Assembly (NCBI RefSeq): GCF_014650815.1 | Contig: NZ_BMVR01000010.1 | Location: forward strand, 124,001-188,000 | Length of the DNA stretch: 64,000 nt | Reading direction: 5' to 3' | From: Streptomyces flavofungini | GTDB taxonomy: Bacteria; Actinomycetota; Actinomycetes; Streptomycetales; Streptomycetaceae | Part shown: positions 8,424 to 16,985 of the stretch, piece after piece | How the letters are laid out: the number at the start of each line of letters is the position of its first letter | Numbering within the stretch: position 1 is the stretch's first letter | Translations under genes and position numbers: made by a program | Notes under the pieces: model-generated | The model's input: only the letters and a program-made list of their open reading frames with translations | The model's database searches: none | Told to the model about the DNA's origin: nothing

Positions 8424-9320
8424 TCAGTATCGCAGCCCCGCCAGATACCGATAGCTGTTCCGCGCCGTGGCGAACGGGTCCGTCGGGTTGTCGTGCTCGA
8501 CCAGCCACTGCCGCACCCCGCCCCGGCGCGCGTGGTCGAACATCGCCGCGAAGTCCAGCGTCCCCGACCCGACGTCGGCGAAGTCCCCGTCCGCGGCCAT
8601 GTCCTTGACGTGCAGCGCGGGGAATCGCCCCGGGTGCCGGACGAAGTAACTCCCGGGCTTCGCACCGCCCTTGACGGCCCAGTAGACGTCCAGTTCGAAG
8701 CCGACCAGATCCGGGTCGGTCTCCGTGACGAGGACGTCGTACAGGTTGACGCCGTCGACCACGACGTGGTCCGAGCCGTGGTTGTGGAACAGCAGACGGC
8801 CGAGGCCCGCGTCGCGCGCCGCCCGCCCGATCCGGTTGAACTCCCGTGCCGCCTCCCGGAATCCGGCCGGTGAGTGCAGCGCGCCCGGCAGGCTCGGCAC
8901 CACGGGCCAGGCCGCGCCCAGCGTGTGCAGGTCCGCCAGGGCCTGGCCGAGGCCGGGACCGCGCAGGACGTCGTACGCGACGTGCTCAAGGACCGCCTTG
9001 AGCCGGACGCCGTCCAGCATCCGCCGGACGGCGTCCGCCGTGTGCCCGTGCCGCCCGCTGACACCGACCGTCGCGTACCCGATCGCGGCGAGCCGCTCCA
9101 GCGTGCCGAGGAAGTCCTGCGCGAGGGCGGCGCGCATCGTGTAGAGGTGCATGCCGATGCCGCCGCGCGGCAGCCTCCGGCACGGCCGCCCCGGCCCGCC
9201 CCCGGCCCACGCCGGGGCACCCGTCGCCAGCCCCGCCGCGAGCCCCAGCGACGTACCGAGAAGGGCGCGCCTGCCCCAGTCGCCGCCTCCGCCGCCGTCT
9301 GTGCGCACTGCGTCGTCCAT
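8424..9320 (-). CDS. Tat-exported sugar phosphate isomerase/epimerase-like TIM-barrel protein
   Basis: A 298-residue protein with a twin-arginine-like signal (WGRRALLGTSLGLAAGLATG) ending near APAWA, followed by a xylose-isomerase-like barrel. Metal-ligand-type motifs are visible: FHNHGSDHV, VGFELDVYW and ALHVKDMAADGDFADVGSG, in the order seen in AP endonuclease 2/xylose isomerase-like epimerases. It starts 10 bp after the stop of the large ThuA protein and is evidently the second gene of that minus-strand operon. An extracytoplasmic role in converting keto-sugars together with its partner is inferred. Confidence 0.8.
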   Translation of the reverse strand: MDDAVRTDGGGGGDWGRRALLGTSLGLAAGLATGAPAWAGGGPGRPCRRLPRGGIGMHLYTMRAALAQDFLGTLERLAAIGYATVGVSGRHGHTADAVRRMLDGVRLKAVLEHVAYDVLRGPGLGQALADLHTLGAAWPVVPSLPGALHSPAGFREAAREFNRIGRAARDAGLGRLLFHNHGSDHVVVDGVNLYDVLVTETDPDLVGFELDVYWAVKGGAKPGSYFVRHPGRFPALHVKDMAADGDFADVGSGTLDFAAMFDHARRGGVRQWLVEHDNPTDPFATARNSYRYLAGLRY

Positions 9321-9330
9321 GCCGCCCTCC

Positions 9331-12300
9331 TCACTTCACCGTGATCCGGACCGAACCGGTCGTCGTGTCGCCCTTGTTGTCCGTGACGGTCAGCCGCGCC
9401 GTGTACGCGCCCGCGCGCGGGTACGCGTGCTCGGCCGTCGGTCCCTCGGTGCCGCCCGGCTTGGAGTTGTCGCCGAAGTCCCAGTGGTACGAGGAGACCT
9501 CGCGCCCGGCGGGAAGCTGCGGCTTGCCGGTGAGGCGGACGGCGAGCGGCGGCGCGCCGCTGCCCGGCGCGGCGGTGACCGTCACCCGGGCGTGCGGGCT
9601 CTTCTCCGCACCAGGACCGTTGAAGTGCAGCCAGTCCACGGTGAACAGGTCCGGCTTGTCCTCGGCCCACTGCGGGTTGGTGAACACGGCGTACAGCTTC
9701 GTCGTGCCGTCGTGGCGGGCGAGTGCCGTCGTGGGGGAGATGAAGTTGCCGTAGCCGCCGGTGTTCGGCACGGTCACCTTGCCCAGGAGCTTGCCCGTCG
9801 GTGAGCCCGCCCGGAACTCGACGTCGCCGCCGAGCCCGCCGGAGGCCGCGCCGACCGTCACCGAGTCCACGCCCTTCAGGTGCACCGGGTCGAAGGCGAC
9901 CCAGTCCCCGTGCTCGATCTCGATGAGCCGCTTCCCGCCGGACGCGTCGGGACGGCTGCCCGTCTCCGCGCCGCCGTGCGCGCCACCGCTGGTCGTGCGG
10001 TGCTCCGCCTCCCGCAGCGAGGTCCGCAGCGTCAGCGCGTCCGAGCCGGTGAGCGCGGGCACGCCCGGCGTTCCCTTGTCCGTGTACTGGGCGGTGATGC
10101 CGTAGTACAGGTTCTGGCCGGGGCCGTGGCTGTCGCCGGTGTCCGTGACGATCTCGCCCGTGCAGCCGGTGTAGTTGTCCAGCGGGTGCAGATGCGAGTC
10201 GTGGCCGAGCTGGGACTGGACGACGACCTTGGAGCAGTCGATCCTCCGGTCCTCGGGGTCGGTGACCTTCACCGTGAACGGAACGGTGTCGCCGAAGCTG
10301 AACATGCCGCCGTCCGGGGGCTGTTGGATCGTCACCGTCGGCCGGGTGTTGCCGACGGTGACCTCCCGCACCGCGAGACCGCTCAGCTCGCCGGGCCCGG
10401 TGACCTTCAGGCGCGCGGTGAACTGCCCCTTCTTCGTGTACGTGTGGGTCGGGTTCGCCGCGGTCGAGTCGGTGCTTCCGTCGCCGTCGAAGTCCCAGGC
10501 GTACGTGACGGGCTTGCCGTCGGGCAGGCCCGAACCCGCGCTGGAGAACGCCACCTCGAGCGGCGCCCCGCCGTTGTCGGGCGTGGCGCTCACGCGGGCG
10601 TCGGGCAGCCGCTTGTCGGCCACGTAGTCGATGCGGTAGATGCCCGCGCCCTCGTTGCTGCCGCCTCGGCCCGTGCCGCTGCCGAGCCCGAAGTCGATCA
10701 CGTACAGCGCGCCGTCCGGGCCGAAGTCGGCGTCGAACGGCTGGTTCCACTTCATGTCCGGGAAGATCCCGTTGATGGAGTGCAGATCACCCGCCTTGGC
10801 GGGCGGGAACCGCGGATCGGTGAACTCCTGGTCCTTCTCCTGGATCGAGAACGCCTTGAACCACTGCCGCGTCAGCTCGTACGTGAACCACTTGCCCTCG
10901 AAGTACTCCGGGAACTTCGTCCGGTACGGATTGGCGGCGTCGTAGTCGTAGACGGGGCCGCTCATCGGGCCGCCGCCCCCGGTGCCGAGCTCCGGGAAGC
11001 GCTCGGAGGCGGAGTAGGCGTACCAGACGTCGGCGGCCCGGGCGGGCGGCAGGTCCCGCAGGCCCGTGTTGTTCGGCGAGTCGTTGACGAGCTTGCCGCA
11101 GTCGAACTTCGCGCCGGGCTTCTGGGCCGCGAAGTCGTAGTCGTTGAAGGGGGTGTTGGCGCCGGTGCAGTACGGCCAGCCGTAGTTCCCGGCCGTGGTG
11201 ATCCGGTTGAATTCGACCGTTCCCTCGGGGCCGCGGTCGGGCACGGCCTGGCGCGCGTCCGGGCCGTAGTCGGCGACGAGCAGCGCGCCGCTCACCGGGT
11301 CCGTCGTGATCCGGAACGGGTTGCGCAGGCCCATCGCGTACACCTCGGGCCGCGTCTTGTCCGTGCCCGGCGCGAACAGATTGCCGTCCGGCACCGCGTA
11401 CGTCCCGTCGTCCTTCGGCGTGATCCGCAGGACCTTGCCGCGCAGGTCGTCGGTGTTGCCGGAGGTGCCCTGCGCGTCCCAGGCGCGGCGGCCCGCGCGC
11501 TCGTCGACCGGCGTGAAGCCGTCCGACGCGAACGGGTCGGTGTTGTCGCCCGTCGCGATGTACAGCTCGCCCTTCTTGTCGAAGGCGATCGAGCCCGCCA
11601 TGTGCGAGTTGGCCCGGCCCTCGCCGCGCAGCGTCGGAATCGTCAGGAGCCGCTTCTCCGAGGCCGGGTCGACCTTGCCGCCCGCCTCCGTGAACCGCGA
11701 CAGGTTGATGCGCTTCTCGGTCTTGTCCGAGTGCAGCAGATACAGCCAGTGGTTGGCGCCGAAGTCCGGGTCGAGGGCGAGCCCGAGCAGCCCGTCCGAC
11801 TGGCTCGTCATCTCCGGCGTGTACGCGAGGTCCAGCGCCGTCGTGACCTTCAGCGTCTCCTGGTCGATCACCTTCAGCTTGCCGGTGCGCTGGATGAAGA
11901 ACACCCGCCGGTCCGGCGCCACCGCCAGCTCGAAGGGGTCGGCGAGGTCGTCGGTGGCCAGCGGCGTCCGCTGGAACGCGCCCGTCTTCGTCGCCGTGCA
12001 GTCACCCGCTTTCGCACCGGCCGCCCACTCGATGCCGCCCAGCAGGTGCCGCAGGAACGCCTGCTCCGAGAACGCCGCGGACGCGTGCCCGCCGGCCGTG
12101 TACCAGGACCGGCCGCCGTCGTAGTTCTGGCACCACGACCACGGGTGGTCCACGCCCTCGTCCAGCCCGTCGACGCCGTCACGCACCTTGATCTGCGCGA
12201 GCGTGTGCACCTTCCCGGTCGGATTGGCGCGCCAGTTGTACCACTCCTCCTCGCGCTCCCAGAGCTGCGGCAGCCCCTTCGTGGACGGGTGCGCCTGGTC

Positions 12301-12795
12301 CAGGACCTTCACCCGGCCCTTCTGCACCGGCGGATGCTTGTCGAAGATCGCCCCGACCAGCCCCTCGTACCAGCCCCAGTCCCGCTCGCTCGCCGACGCC
12401 GCGTGCAGCCCCACCCAGCCGCCGCCCCCGCGGACGAACTTCTGCAGCGCCGCGCGCTGCGCCGCGTCGAGCAGGTCGCCCTTCTCCGGCGTCGAGTTGG
12501 TGTTGTTGAACACGATCGCCTGGAACCGGGCGAGGTTGGCGTCGGTGAAGGCGGCCGCGTCGTCGGTGGCCTCCACCTCGAAGCCGTGCTCGCTCCCCAG
12601 CTTCTTGATCGCCTCGATGCCCGCCGGGATGGACTCGTGCGGGTAGTTGGTGACCTTCGAGAAGACCAGGACCCGGAAGGCCGCGGCGGCCTCCGCGCGG
12701 GGCGGCGAGGTCAGACCGAGGGCGACGAGGAGGGCGAACAGGGCGGTGAGGACGAAGGGCGCTCTGGACATGCGGGCACTTCGCGTGGAACTCAT
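9331..12795 (-). CDS. Secreted multidomain ThuA/sorbosone dehydrogenase-like/PKD/CBM protein
   Basis: A 1154-residue exported protein. A signal peptide (residues 1-37, ending PRAEA) is followed by a ThuA-like domain (about 38-255, FRVLVFSKVTNYPHE and WVGLHAASASERDW), then a glucose/sorbosone dehydrogenase-type six-bladed propeller (about 265-650). A PKD domain (about 725-800, YAWDFDGDGS), a spacer, a CBM6-like carbohydrate module (about 905-1060, IEIEHGDWVAFDPV) and a terminal PKD domain (YHWDFGDNS) complete it. The start ATG at 12795 has AGGGAG upstream, and a second Met lies eight codons on. Likely role: extracellular oxidation or processing of sugars on a polysaccharide. A LacI-type operator promoter precedes it. 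Confidence 0.88.
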   Translation of the reverse strand: MSSTRSARMSRAPFVLTALFALLVALGLTSPPRAEAAAAFRVLVFSKVTNYPHESIPAGIEAIKKLGSEHGFEVEATDDAAAFTDANLARFQAIVFNNTNSTPEKGDLLDAAQRAALQKFVRGGGGWVGLHAASASERDWGWYEGLVGAIFDKHPPVQKGRVKVLDQAHPSTKGLPQLWEREEEWYNWRANPTGKVHTLAQIKVRDGVDGLDEGVDHPWSWCQNYDGGRSWYTAGGHASAAFSEQAFLRHLLGGIEWAAGAKAGDCTATKTGAFQRTPLATDDLADPFELAVAPDRRVFFIQRTGKLKVIDQETLKVTTALDLAYTPEMTSQSDGLLGLALDPDFGANHWLYLLHSDKTEKRINLSRFTEAGGKVDPASEKRLLTIPTLRGEGRANSHMAGSIAFDKKGELYIATGDNTDPFASDGFTPVDERAGRRAWDAQGTSGNTDDLRGKVLRITPKDDGTYAVPDGNLFAPGTDKTRPEVYAMGLRNPFRITTDPVSGALLVADYGPDARQAVPDRGPEGTVEFNRITTAGNYGWPYCTGANTPFNDYDFAAQKPGAKFDCGKLVNDSPNNTGLRDLPPARAADVWYAYSASERFPELGTGGGGPMSGPVYDYDAANPYRTKFPEYFEGKWFTYELTRQWFKAFSIQEKDQEFTDPRFPPAKAGDLHSINGIFPDMKWNQPFDADFGPDGALYVIDFGLGSGTGRGGSNEGAGIYRIDYVADKRLPDARVSATPDNGGAPLEVAFSSAGSGLPDGKPVTYAWDFDGDGSTDSTAANPTHTYTKKGQFTARLKVTGPGELSGLAVREVTVGNTRPTVTIQQPPDGGMFSFGDTVPFTVKVTDPEDRRIDCSKVVVQSQLGHDSHLHPLDNYTGCTGEIVTDTGDSHGPGQNLYYGITAQYTDKGTPGVPALTGSDALTLRTSLREAEHRTTSGGAHGGAETGSRPDASGGKRLIEIEHGDWVAFDPVHLKGVDSVTVGAASGGLGGDVEFRAGSPTGKLLGKVTVPNTGGYGNFISPTTALARHDGTTKLYAVFTNPQWAEDKPDLFTVDWLHFNGPGAEKSPHARVTVTAAPGSGAPPLAVRLTGKPQLPAGREVSSYHWDFGDNSKPGGTEGPTAEHAYPRAGAYTARLTVTDNKGDTTTGSVRITVK

Positions 12796-12890
12796 GGCGC
12801 TCCCTGGGCTTGGACGGCTGCCGGTAGCCGGGTGTGCGGTGAGTCGCTGGTGCGCGAGGGAGTGCGCGGCACGGTGGGCCGATCGCCGTG

Positions 12891-12947
12891 GAAAGCGCTT
12901 ACTCCGCAAGGTTGTTCAGCGTAGGTTCCGCATCCCGGGAGGGTCAA
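12891..12947 (-). promoter_or_regulatory. Promoter with LacI-type operator for the ThuA operon
   Basis: On the minus strand TTGACC (12947-12942) and TACGCT (12923-12918) are 18 bp apart. GTAAGCGCTTTC (12902-12891) lies about +15 from the predicted start. Spacing, -35 hexamer and operator placement match the importer promoter at 4074-4134. Repression by a LacI/GalR protein responding to a sugar is expected. No such regulator is encoded in this window. Confidence 0.65.
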
Positions 12948-13049
12948 TGGGTCGGCGGGGCCCCGAGCGGCGCGGGGGTTGACGTTCGACGCGCGGGGGA
13001 GGGTGTGCCAGAAGAGTCGAGTCCCACCGCACAGCAGAGGAGTGCTCCG

Positions 13050-14027
13050 ATGCCGGACCACGACCACGCCGACGGAGCGCCGGTCACGTACACCGCGGGA
13101 CTGCTGACCGCGCCGGACGGCGTGCCCGTCGCCACGTACACCTGGCTGCCCGCCGCGGGCCGGCCCCGGGCCGTCGTCCAGATCGCGCACGGCGCCGCCG
13201 AACACGGCCTGCGCTACGAACGGTTCGCCCGCCACCTCGTCGCGCACGGGTACGGGGTGGTCGCCTCCGACCACCGCGGCCACGGCGCCACCGCACAGGC
13301 CACCGGCGGCTACGGCGTCACCGACACGGCCGAGCCCGACAGCGGCGCCGACGCCTGGCGGGCCATCGTCGACGACCTCAAGGCCATCGGCGACCAGGTG
13401 CGGGCCCTGCACCCCGACGTCCCCGTCGTCCTCCTCGGCCACAGCCTGGGCTCCCTGCTCGCCCGGGACTACGCCCAGGAGTACCCGGACACGCTCACCG
13501 GCCTGATCCTCTCCGGCACGTTCCGCTCGCTGCCCGGAGCGGAGACCGAGGTGGCCGCCGCGCGGCTCGGCGAGGAGATCGCCAAGGGCGGCCGGGCGGC
13601 CCCGTCGTCCTTCCTCGGCGAGCTCTTCGCCGCCTTCAACGACCCCTACCCGCGCCGCACCGGCTTCGAGTGGCTCTCGCGCGACGAGGCGGAGGTGGAC
13701 CGGTACGCGGCCGACGAGCGCTGCGGGTTCGCCTTCTCCGCAGGCCTGACGCTGGACTGGGTGCACGCCGTCCGCAAGATCAACGACCCCCGGAACCTGG
13801 CCCGGATCCCCGCCGACCTCCCCGTCCACATCGCCGTCGGCACGGAGGACCCCTGCAACCAGCGGATGACCCTCGTGTACGAACTCCTCGAGGACTTCCG
13901 GTACGCGGGCGTACGGGACCTGACCTGGAAGGGGTACGAGGGGGCGCGGCACGAGATCCTGAACGAGACGAACCGGGACGAGGTGCAGGCGGACCTCACG
14001 GGGTGGCTGGACGCACGGATTCCGTAG
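13050..14027 (+). CDS. Alpha/beta hydrolase, monoacylglycerol lipase-like
   Basis: A 325-residue serine hydrolase. The ATG at 13050 follows AGAGGAG. The oxyanion region IAHGAAEH, the nucleophile elbow GHSLG with Ser132, a lid-like insertion, an acid in VGTEDPCN and a late histidine in GARHEILNET give the complete hydrolase_4 catalytic layout. The family acts on monoacylglycerols, lysophospholipids and related esters. It is divergent from the ThuA operon and stands alone. Confidence 0.87.
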   Translation: MPDHDHADGAPVTYTAGLLTAPDGVPVATYTWLPAAGRPRAVVQIAHGAAEHGLRYERFARHLVAHGYGVVASDHRGHGATAQATGGYGVTDTAEPDSGADAWRAIVDDLKAIGDQVRALHPDVPVVLLGHSLGSLLARDYAQEYPDTLTGLILSGTFRSLPGAETEVAAARLGEEIAKGGRAAPSSFLGELFAAFNDPYPRRTGFEWLSRDEAEVDRYAADERCGFAFSAGLTLDWVHAVRKINDPRNLARIPADLPVHIAVGTEDPCNQRMTLVYELLEDFRYAGVRDLTWKGYEGARHEILNETNRDEVQADLTGWLDARIP

Positions 14028-14124
14028 GGCGGGGGCGCGCCGGGCACGCGGTGCGGGGTCGCCGGGGGCGTCCGCGGCCCGGCCCGGCGGGCGATTGTCA
14101 GTCGGCTTGGCTACGGTTCTGGCC

Positions 14125-14481
14125 ATGGTCAACGCCGATGATGTACGCCGTACCGCGCTCGCCCTGCCGGACACGACGGAGAAGCTCGCCTGGAGCATGC
14201 CGACGTTCCGGGTCGCGGGGAAGATGTTCGCCACGCTCCCCGAGGAGGAGACGTCCATCGCCGTGCGCTGTCCGAAGCTGGAACGCGACGAGCTGGTGCT
14301 CGCCGAGCCGGACAAGTTCTGGATCGCCGACCACGAGGCGAGCTTCGCGTGGGTACGGGTGCGGCTGAAGGCCGTCGACCGCGACGAGCTGTCCGACATC
14401 CTCGCCGACTCCTGGCGCCAGGCCGCGCCGACCCGACTCCTGGACAGCCACCCGGAGTTGGGGGTGCCGGCGCCGGAGTGA
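14125..14481 (+). CDS. MmcQ/YjbR-family protein
   Basis: A 118-residue protein beginning MVNADDVRRTALALPDTTEK, the standard opening of the MmcQ/YjbR (DUF419) family, with the FAEEP-like core and a C-terminal WRQAAPTRLL helix. The fold resembles a DNA-binding double-wing motif, but no function is established. An upstream in-frame start at 14095 exists, but 14125 matches the family start. Confidence 0.82.
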   Translation: MVNADDVRRTALALPDTTEKLAWSMPTFRVAGKMFATLPEEETSIAVRCPKLERDELVLAEPDKFWIADHEASFAWVRVRLKAVDRDELSDILADSWRQAAPTRLLDSHPELGVPAPE

Positions 14482-14638
14482 CGGGGCGCGGCGGCGGGCA
14501 CGGCGGGGGAGCGGCGCCCCCGCGCGGCGGCACGGTCGCGGGCCCGGCCTCCGGCGCCCCGTAAATTCGGCTGAGCGCGGCCCGAACGCATGGCATGATC
14601 CAGCGGTCGTGCCGTCGGCGGTCAGCGGAGGGGCGGGT

Positions 14639-15979
14639 ATGTCAGGGGTGGGGGCGGGGAGTTCACAGCGTCCGGGTGCCGCGGGGCCCGCCGTGGACGC
14701 CCTCTGGTCACGGGACTTCGGGCTCTTCTTCGTGGCGCGGGCCATCGCCAAGCTCGGCGACACCATGCTGCCCGTCGCCCTGGCCGCCGGGCTGCTGCTG
14801 CACGGGTACGGCGCCGGGGCCGTCGGCCTCGCGATGGCCGCGACCGCCGCCTGCTTCGCGTCGCTCGTCGTCTTCGGCGGCGTCTTCGCCGACCGGTTCA
14901 GCACCCGGCTCCTGATGATCGGCGCCGACGCCGTGCGGCTCGTCACCCAGTCGCTCGCCGCCGTCTTCTTCCTCACCGGGCACGTCGTCCTCTGGGAGAT
15001 CTGCGTCATCGGCGCCGTCAACGGCGCCGCGGCCGCGGTCTTCCAGCCCGGCGTCGCCAGCACCGTGCCCCGGCTCGCTGCCGACGTCCAGAAGGCCAAC
15101 GGCGCCATCCGGGTCGCCGAGTCCGGCGCACAGCTCGCGGGCCCGGCCGTCGCGGGCGTCCTCGTCGGCCTCGCCGCACCCGCCGCCGTCTTCGCCGCCC
15201 ACGCCGGTACGTACGCGCTGAGCGCCCTGTGCCTGCTGCTGCTCCGGCTGCCGCCCGCCGCGCCCGGCAGCCACGCGCCGAGTCTCGGGTTCAAGCGCGA
15301 TCTCGCCGTCGGCTGGCGGGAGTTCCGTGCCCGCACCTGGCTGTGGGGCGTCATCGCCATCTGGTGCGTCCTGATGATCACGGTCACCGGTCCGGCGACG
15401 CCGCTCGTCGCCGTCACCGTCGTCGAACAGCACGGTTCGGGGGCGTACGGCCTGGTCAACTCCGCCCTCGGCGCGGGCACCGTCATCGGCGGGGTGATCG
15501 CCCTGCGGCTCCGGCCCCGGCGCATGCTGCGCGCCGGGGCGTTCGCCCTCATCGGCTTCGCCGCGTTTCCCGCGTCCGTCGGGGCTCAGCTCGGGGTCGG
15601 GCTGATGGTGGCGGGGGCGGTGGTCGCGGGGGCCGGGACCTCGTTCTGGGCGGTCATGTGGGCCACCAGCGTGCAGACCCAGGTGCCGCCGGACGTCCTC
15701 AACCGGATCCACGCGTACGACGTCGCGGGGTCGCTGGCGATGCTGCCCGTGGGGCAGGCGCTGGCGGGGCCCGCGGCGGCCGCTTTTGGCGCTGAGCGGG
15801 TGTTGTTGATGGGTGGGGTGATGGTGCTTGTGGTGTGTGGGGCGTTGTTGTCGGTGGGGGCGATACGGGGGCTTGTGCGGGTGGGTGGGGGCCTTGCCGG
15901 GGGCTCCCCGGTCCCGTCCCTTCCCGAAACTGGGGGCGCTGCCCCCAGACCCCCGCTCCTCAAACGCCGGAGGGGCTGA
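14639..15979 (+). CDS. MFS transporter
   Basis: A 446-residue membrane protein starting at ATG 14639 behind GGAGGGG. The sequence alternates long hydrophobic helices. DRFSTRLLMIGAD between TM2 and TM3 is the MFS motif A region, and a second half repeats the pattern, giving 10-12 segments. It resembles the MFS_3/enterobactin-exporter-like group. The last 25 or so codons are not membrane protein: they read through a dispersed intergenic element (15930-15980) that supplies the stop. Substrate unknown. Confidence 0.85.
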   Translation: MSGVGAGSSQRPGAAGPAVDALWSRDFGLFFVARAIAKLGDTMLPVALAAGLLLHGYGAGAVGLAMAATAACFASLVVFGGVFADRFSTRLLMIGADAVRLVTQSLAAVFFLTGHVVLWEICVIGAVNGAAAAVFQPGVASTVPRLAADVQKANGAIRVAESGAQLAGPAVAGVLVGLAAPAAVFAAHAGTYALSALCLLLLRLPPAAPGSHAPSLGFKRDLAVGWREFRARTWLWGVIAIWCVLMITVTGPATPLVAVTVVEQHGSGAYGLVNSALGAGTVIGGVIALRLRPRRMLRAGAFALIGFAAFPASVGAQLGVGLMVAGAVVAGAGTSFWAVMWATSVQTQVPPDVLNRIHAYDVAGSLAMLPVGQALAGPAAAAFGAERVLLMGGVMVLVVCGALLSVGAIRGLVRVGGGLAGGSPVPSLPETGGAAPRPPLLKRRRG

Positions 15980-15980
15980 G
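15930..15980 (+). repeat. Dispersed intergenic element providing the MFS C-terminus
   Basis: CTGGGGGC-GCT-GCCCCCAG (15930-15948) is a perfect 8-bp-stem hairpin, followed by CTCCTCAAACGCCGG and AGGGGCTGA. The same CTCAAA/CCGG/GGGGCTGA elements occur near 2782-3004. Here the element lies inside the reading frame of the transporter and ends it. It probably also works as transcription terminator against the convergent transketolase genes. Confidence 0.55.
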
Positions 15981-16034
15981 AATCCCGCCGGTGCGGCAAC
16001 GTTTCCAGCCCGCCCCGGCAGGGCACCCCGAACC

Positions 16035-16931
16035 TCAGCCCAGGAACCCCTCGATCCGCCCGCGCAGCGAACCCGCGTCCAGACCGTGCGCCCGCACATG
16101 CTCGTCGAGGCGGCCGTATCGGCGCAGCTCTCGGCGGCCCACTCCGAGGCCGAGAACACGGTGCGGCACCTCCACGAGGGCGTCGTTCGCGGCGGCCGTC
16201 GACGTACCGGCGAGGTACGGCTCGACCAGGACGACGTCAGCCGCCCCACCCCCCACGGCCCGGCGCAGCCCCACCGCGTCGAACGGCCGCACCGTCGTCG
16301 CGTACAGCACCGTCACATCCAGCCCCTCCGTAGCCGCGAGGACCTGCTCCAGCATCGGCCCCACGGCGACGACGACCCCCCGCCGCCCCTCCCGCACGGT
16401 CAGGAACCGCGCGCCGTCCACCGGCATGGGCGAGGCGTTGGCCTGCACGGACAGCCGCACGTACACCTTGTCGTCGCCCGCGCCGACCCCGTGCCGCAGC
16501 AGCGCCTCGGCCTCGTCGGGGTGGCCCGGCACGTGCACGGTCCAGTCGTCCAGCGTGTCGAGGAGCGCGACATCCCCGGGGGACATGTGTGTGAACCCGC
16601 CCTCCGGCCAGTCGAACGACGCCGCCGCGCTGACCAGGACGCCGCCCACGTCCTGGTGGCCGAAGTCCAGCTTGATCTGCTCGAAGGGCCGCTCCACCAG
16701 GAAGCTCGCGAAGGTGTGCACGACGGGCCGCAGCCCCGCCAGGGCGAGCCCGGCACCGGCGCCGACGAGCAACTGCTCCCGGATGCCGACATTGATCACC
16801 CGGTCCGGATGAGCCCGCATCGCCTCCTTGAAGCCGTCCTTGCCGATCTCGGCGAGCACGACGGCGACGCGCGGGTCCTCGTCGAGCAGCCGTGTCATGA
16901 CGGGGGCGAAACGGTCACGCATGGTGTCCAT
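16035..16931 (-). CDS. Transketolase-like, C-terminal (pyrimidine-binding plus C-domain) subunit
   Basis: A 298-residue partner subunit of a split transketolase. It opens MDTMRDRFAPVMTRLLDEDP and contains the pyrimidine-domain motif RVINVGIREQLLVGAGAGLA with the conserved glutamate that activates thiamine diphosphate, then a transketolase C-terminal domain. It follows the N-terminal subunit gene by 54 bp on the same strand. Split transketolases replace the single-chain enzyme in archaea and in many actinobacterial secondary or sugar-metabolic loci. Confidence 0.9.
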   Translation of the reverse strand: MDTMRDRFAPVMTRLLDEDPRVAVVLAEIGKDGFKEAMRAHPDRVINVGIREQLLVGAGAGLALAGLRPVVHTFASFLVERPFEQIKLDFGHQDVGGVLVSAAASFDWPEGGFTHMSPGDVALLDTLDDWTVHVPGHPDEAEALLRHGVGAGDDKVYVRLSVQANASPMPVDGARFLTVREGRRGVVVAVGPMLEQVLAATEGLDVTVLYATTVRPFDAVGLRRAVGGGAADVVLVEPYLAGTSTAAANDALVEVPHRVLGLGVGRRELRRYGRLDEHVRAHGLDAGSLRGRIEGFLG

Positions 16932-16985
16932 GGGGAGGTTGTCCTTCCGGGAGTGGTGGGAGAGGGCGGACCGGTACGGCAGGCG

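Noticed and set aside
9880..12924. A 1014-codon plus-strand open frame opposite the ThuA gene
   Set aside because: Composition is Arg/Val/Gly-rich shadow; the opposite strand has a signal peptide, ThuA, propeller and PKD domains.
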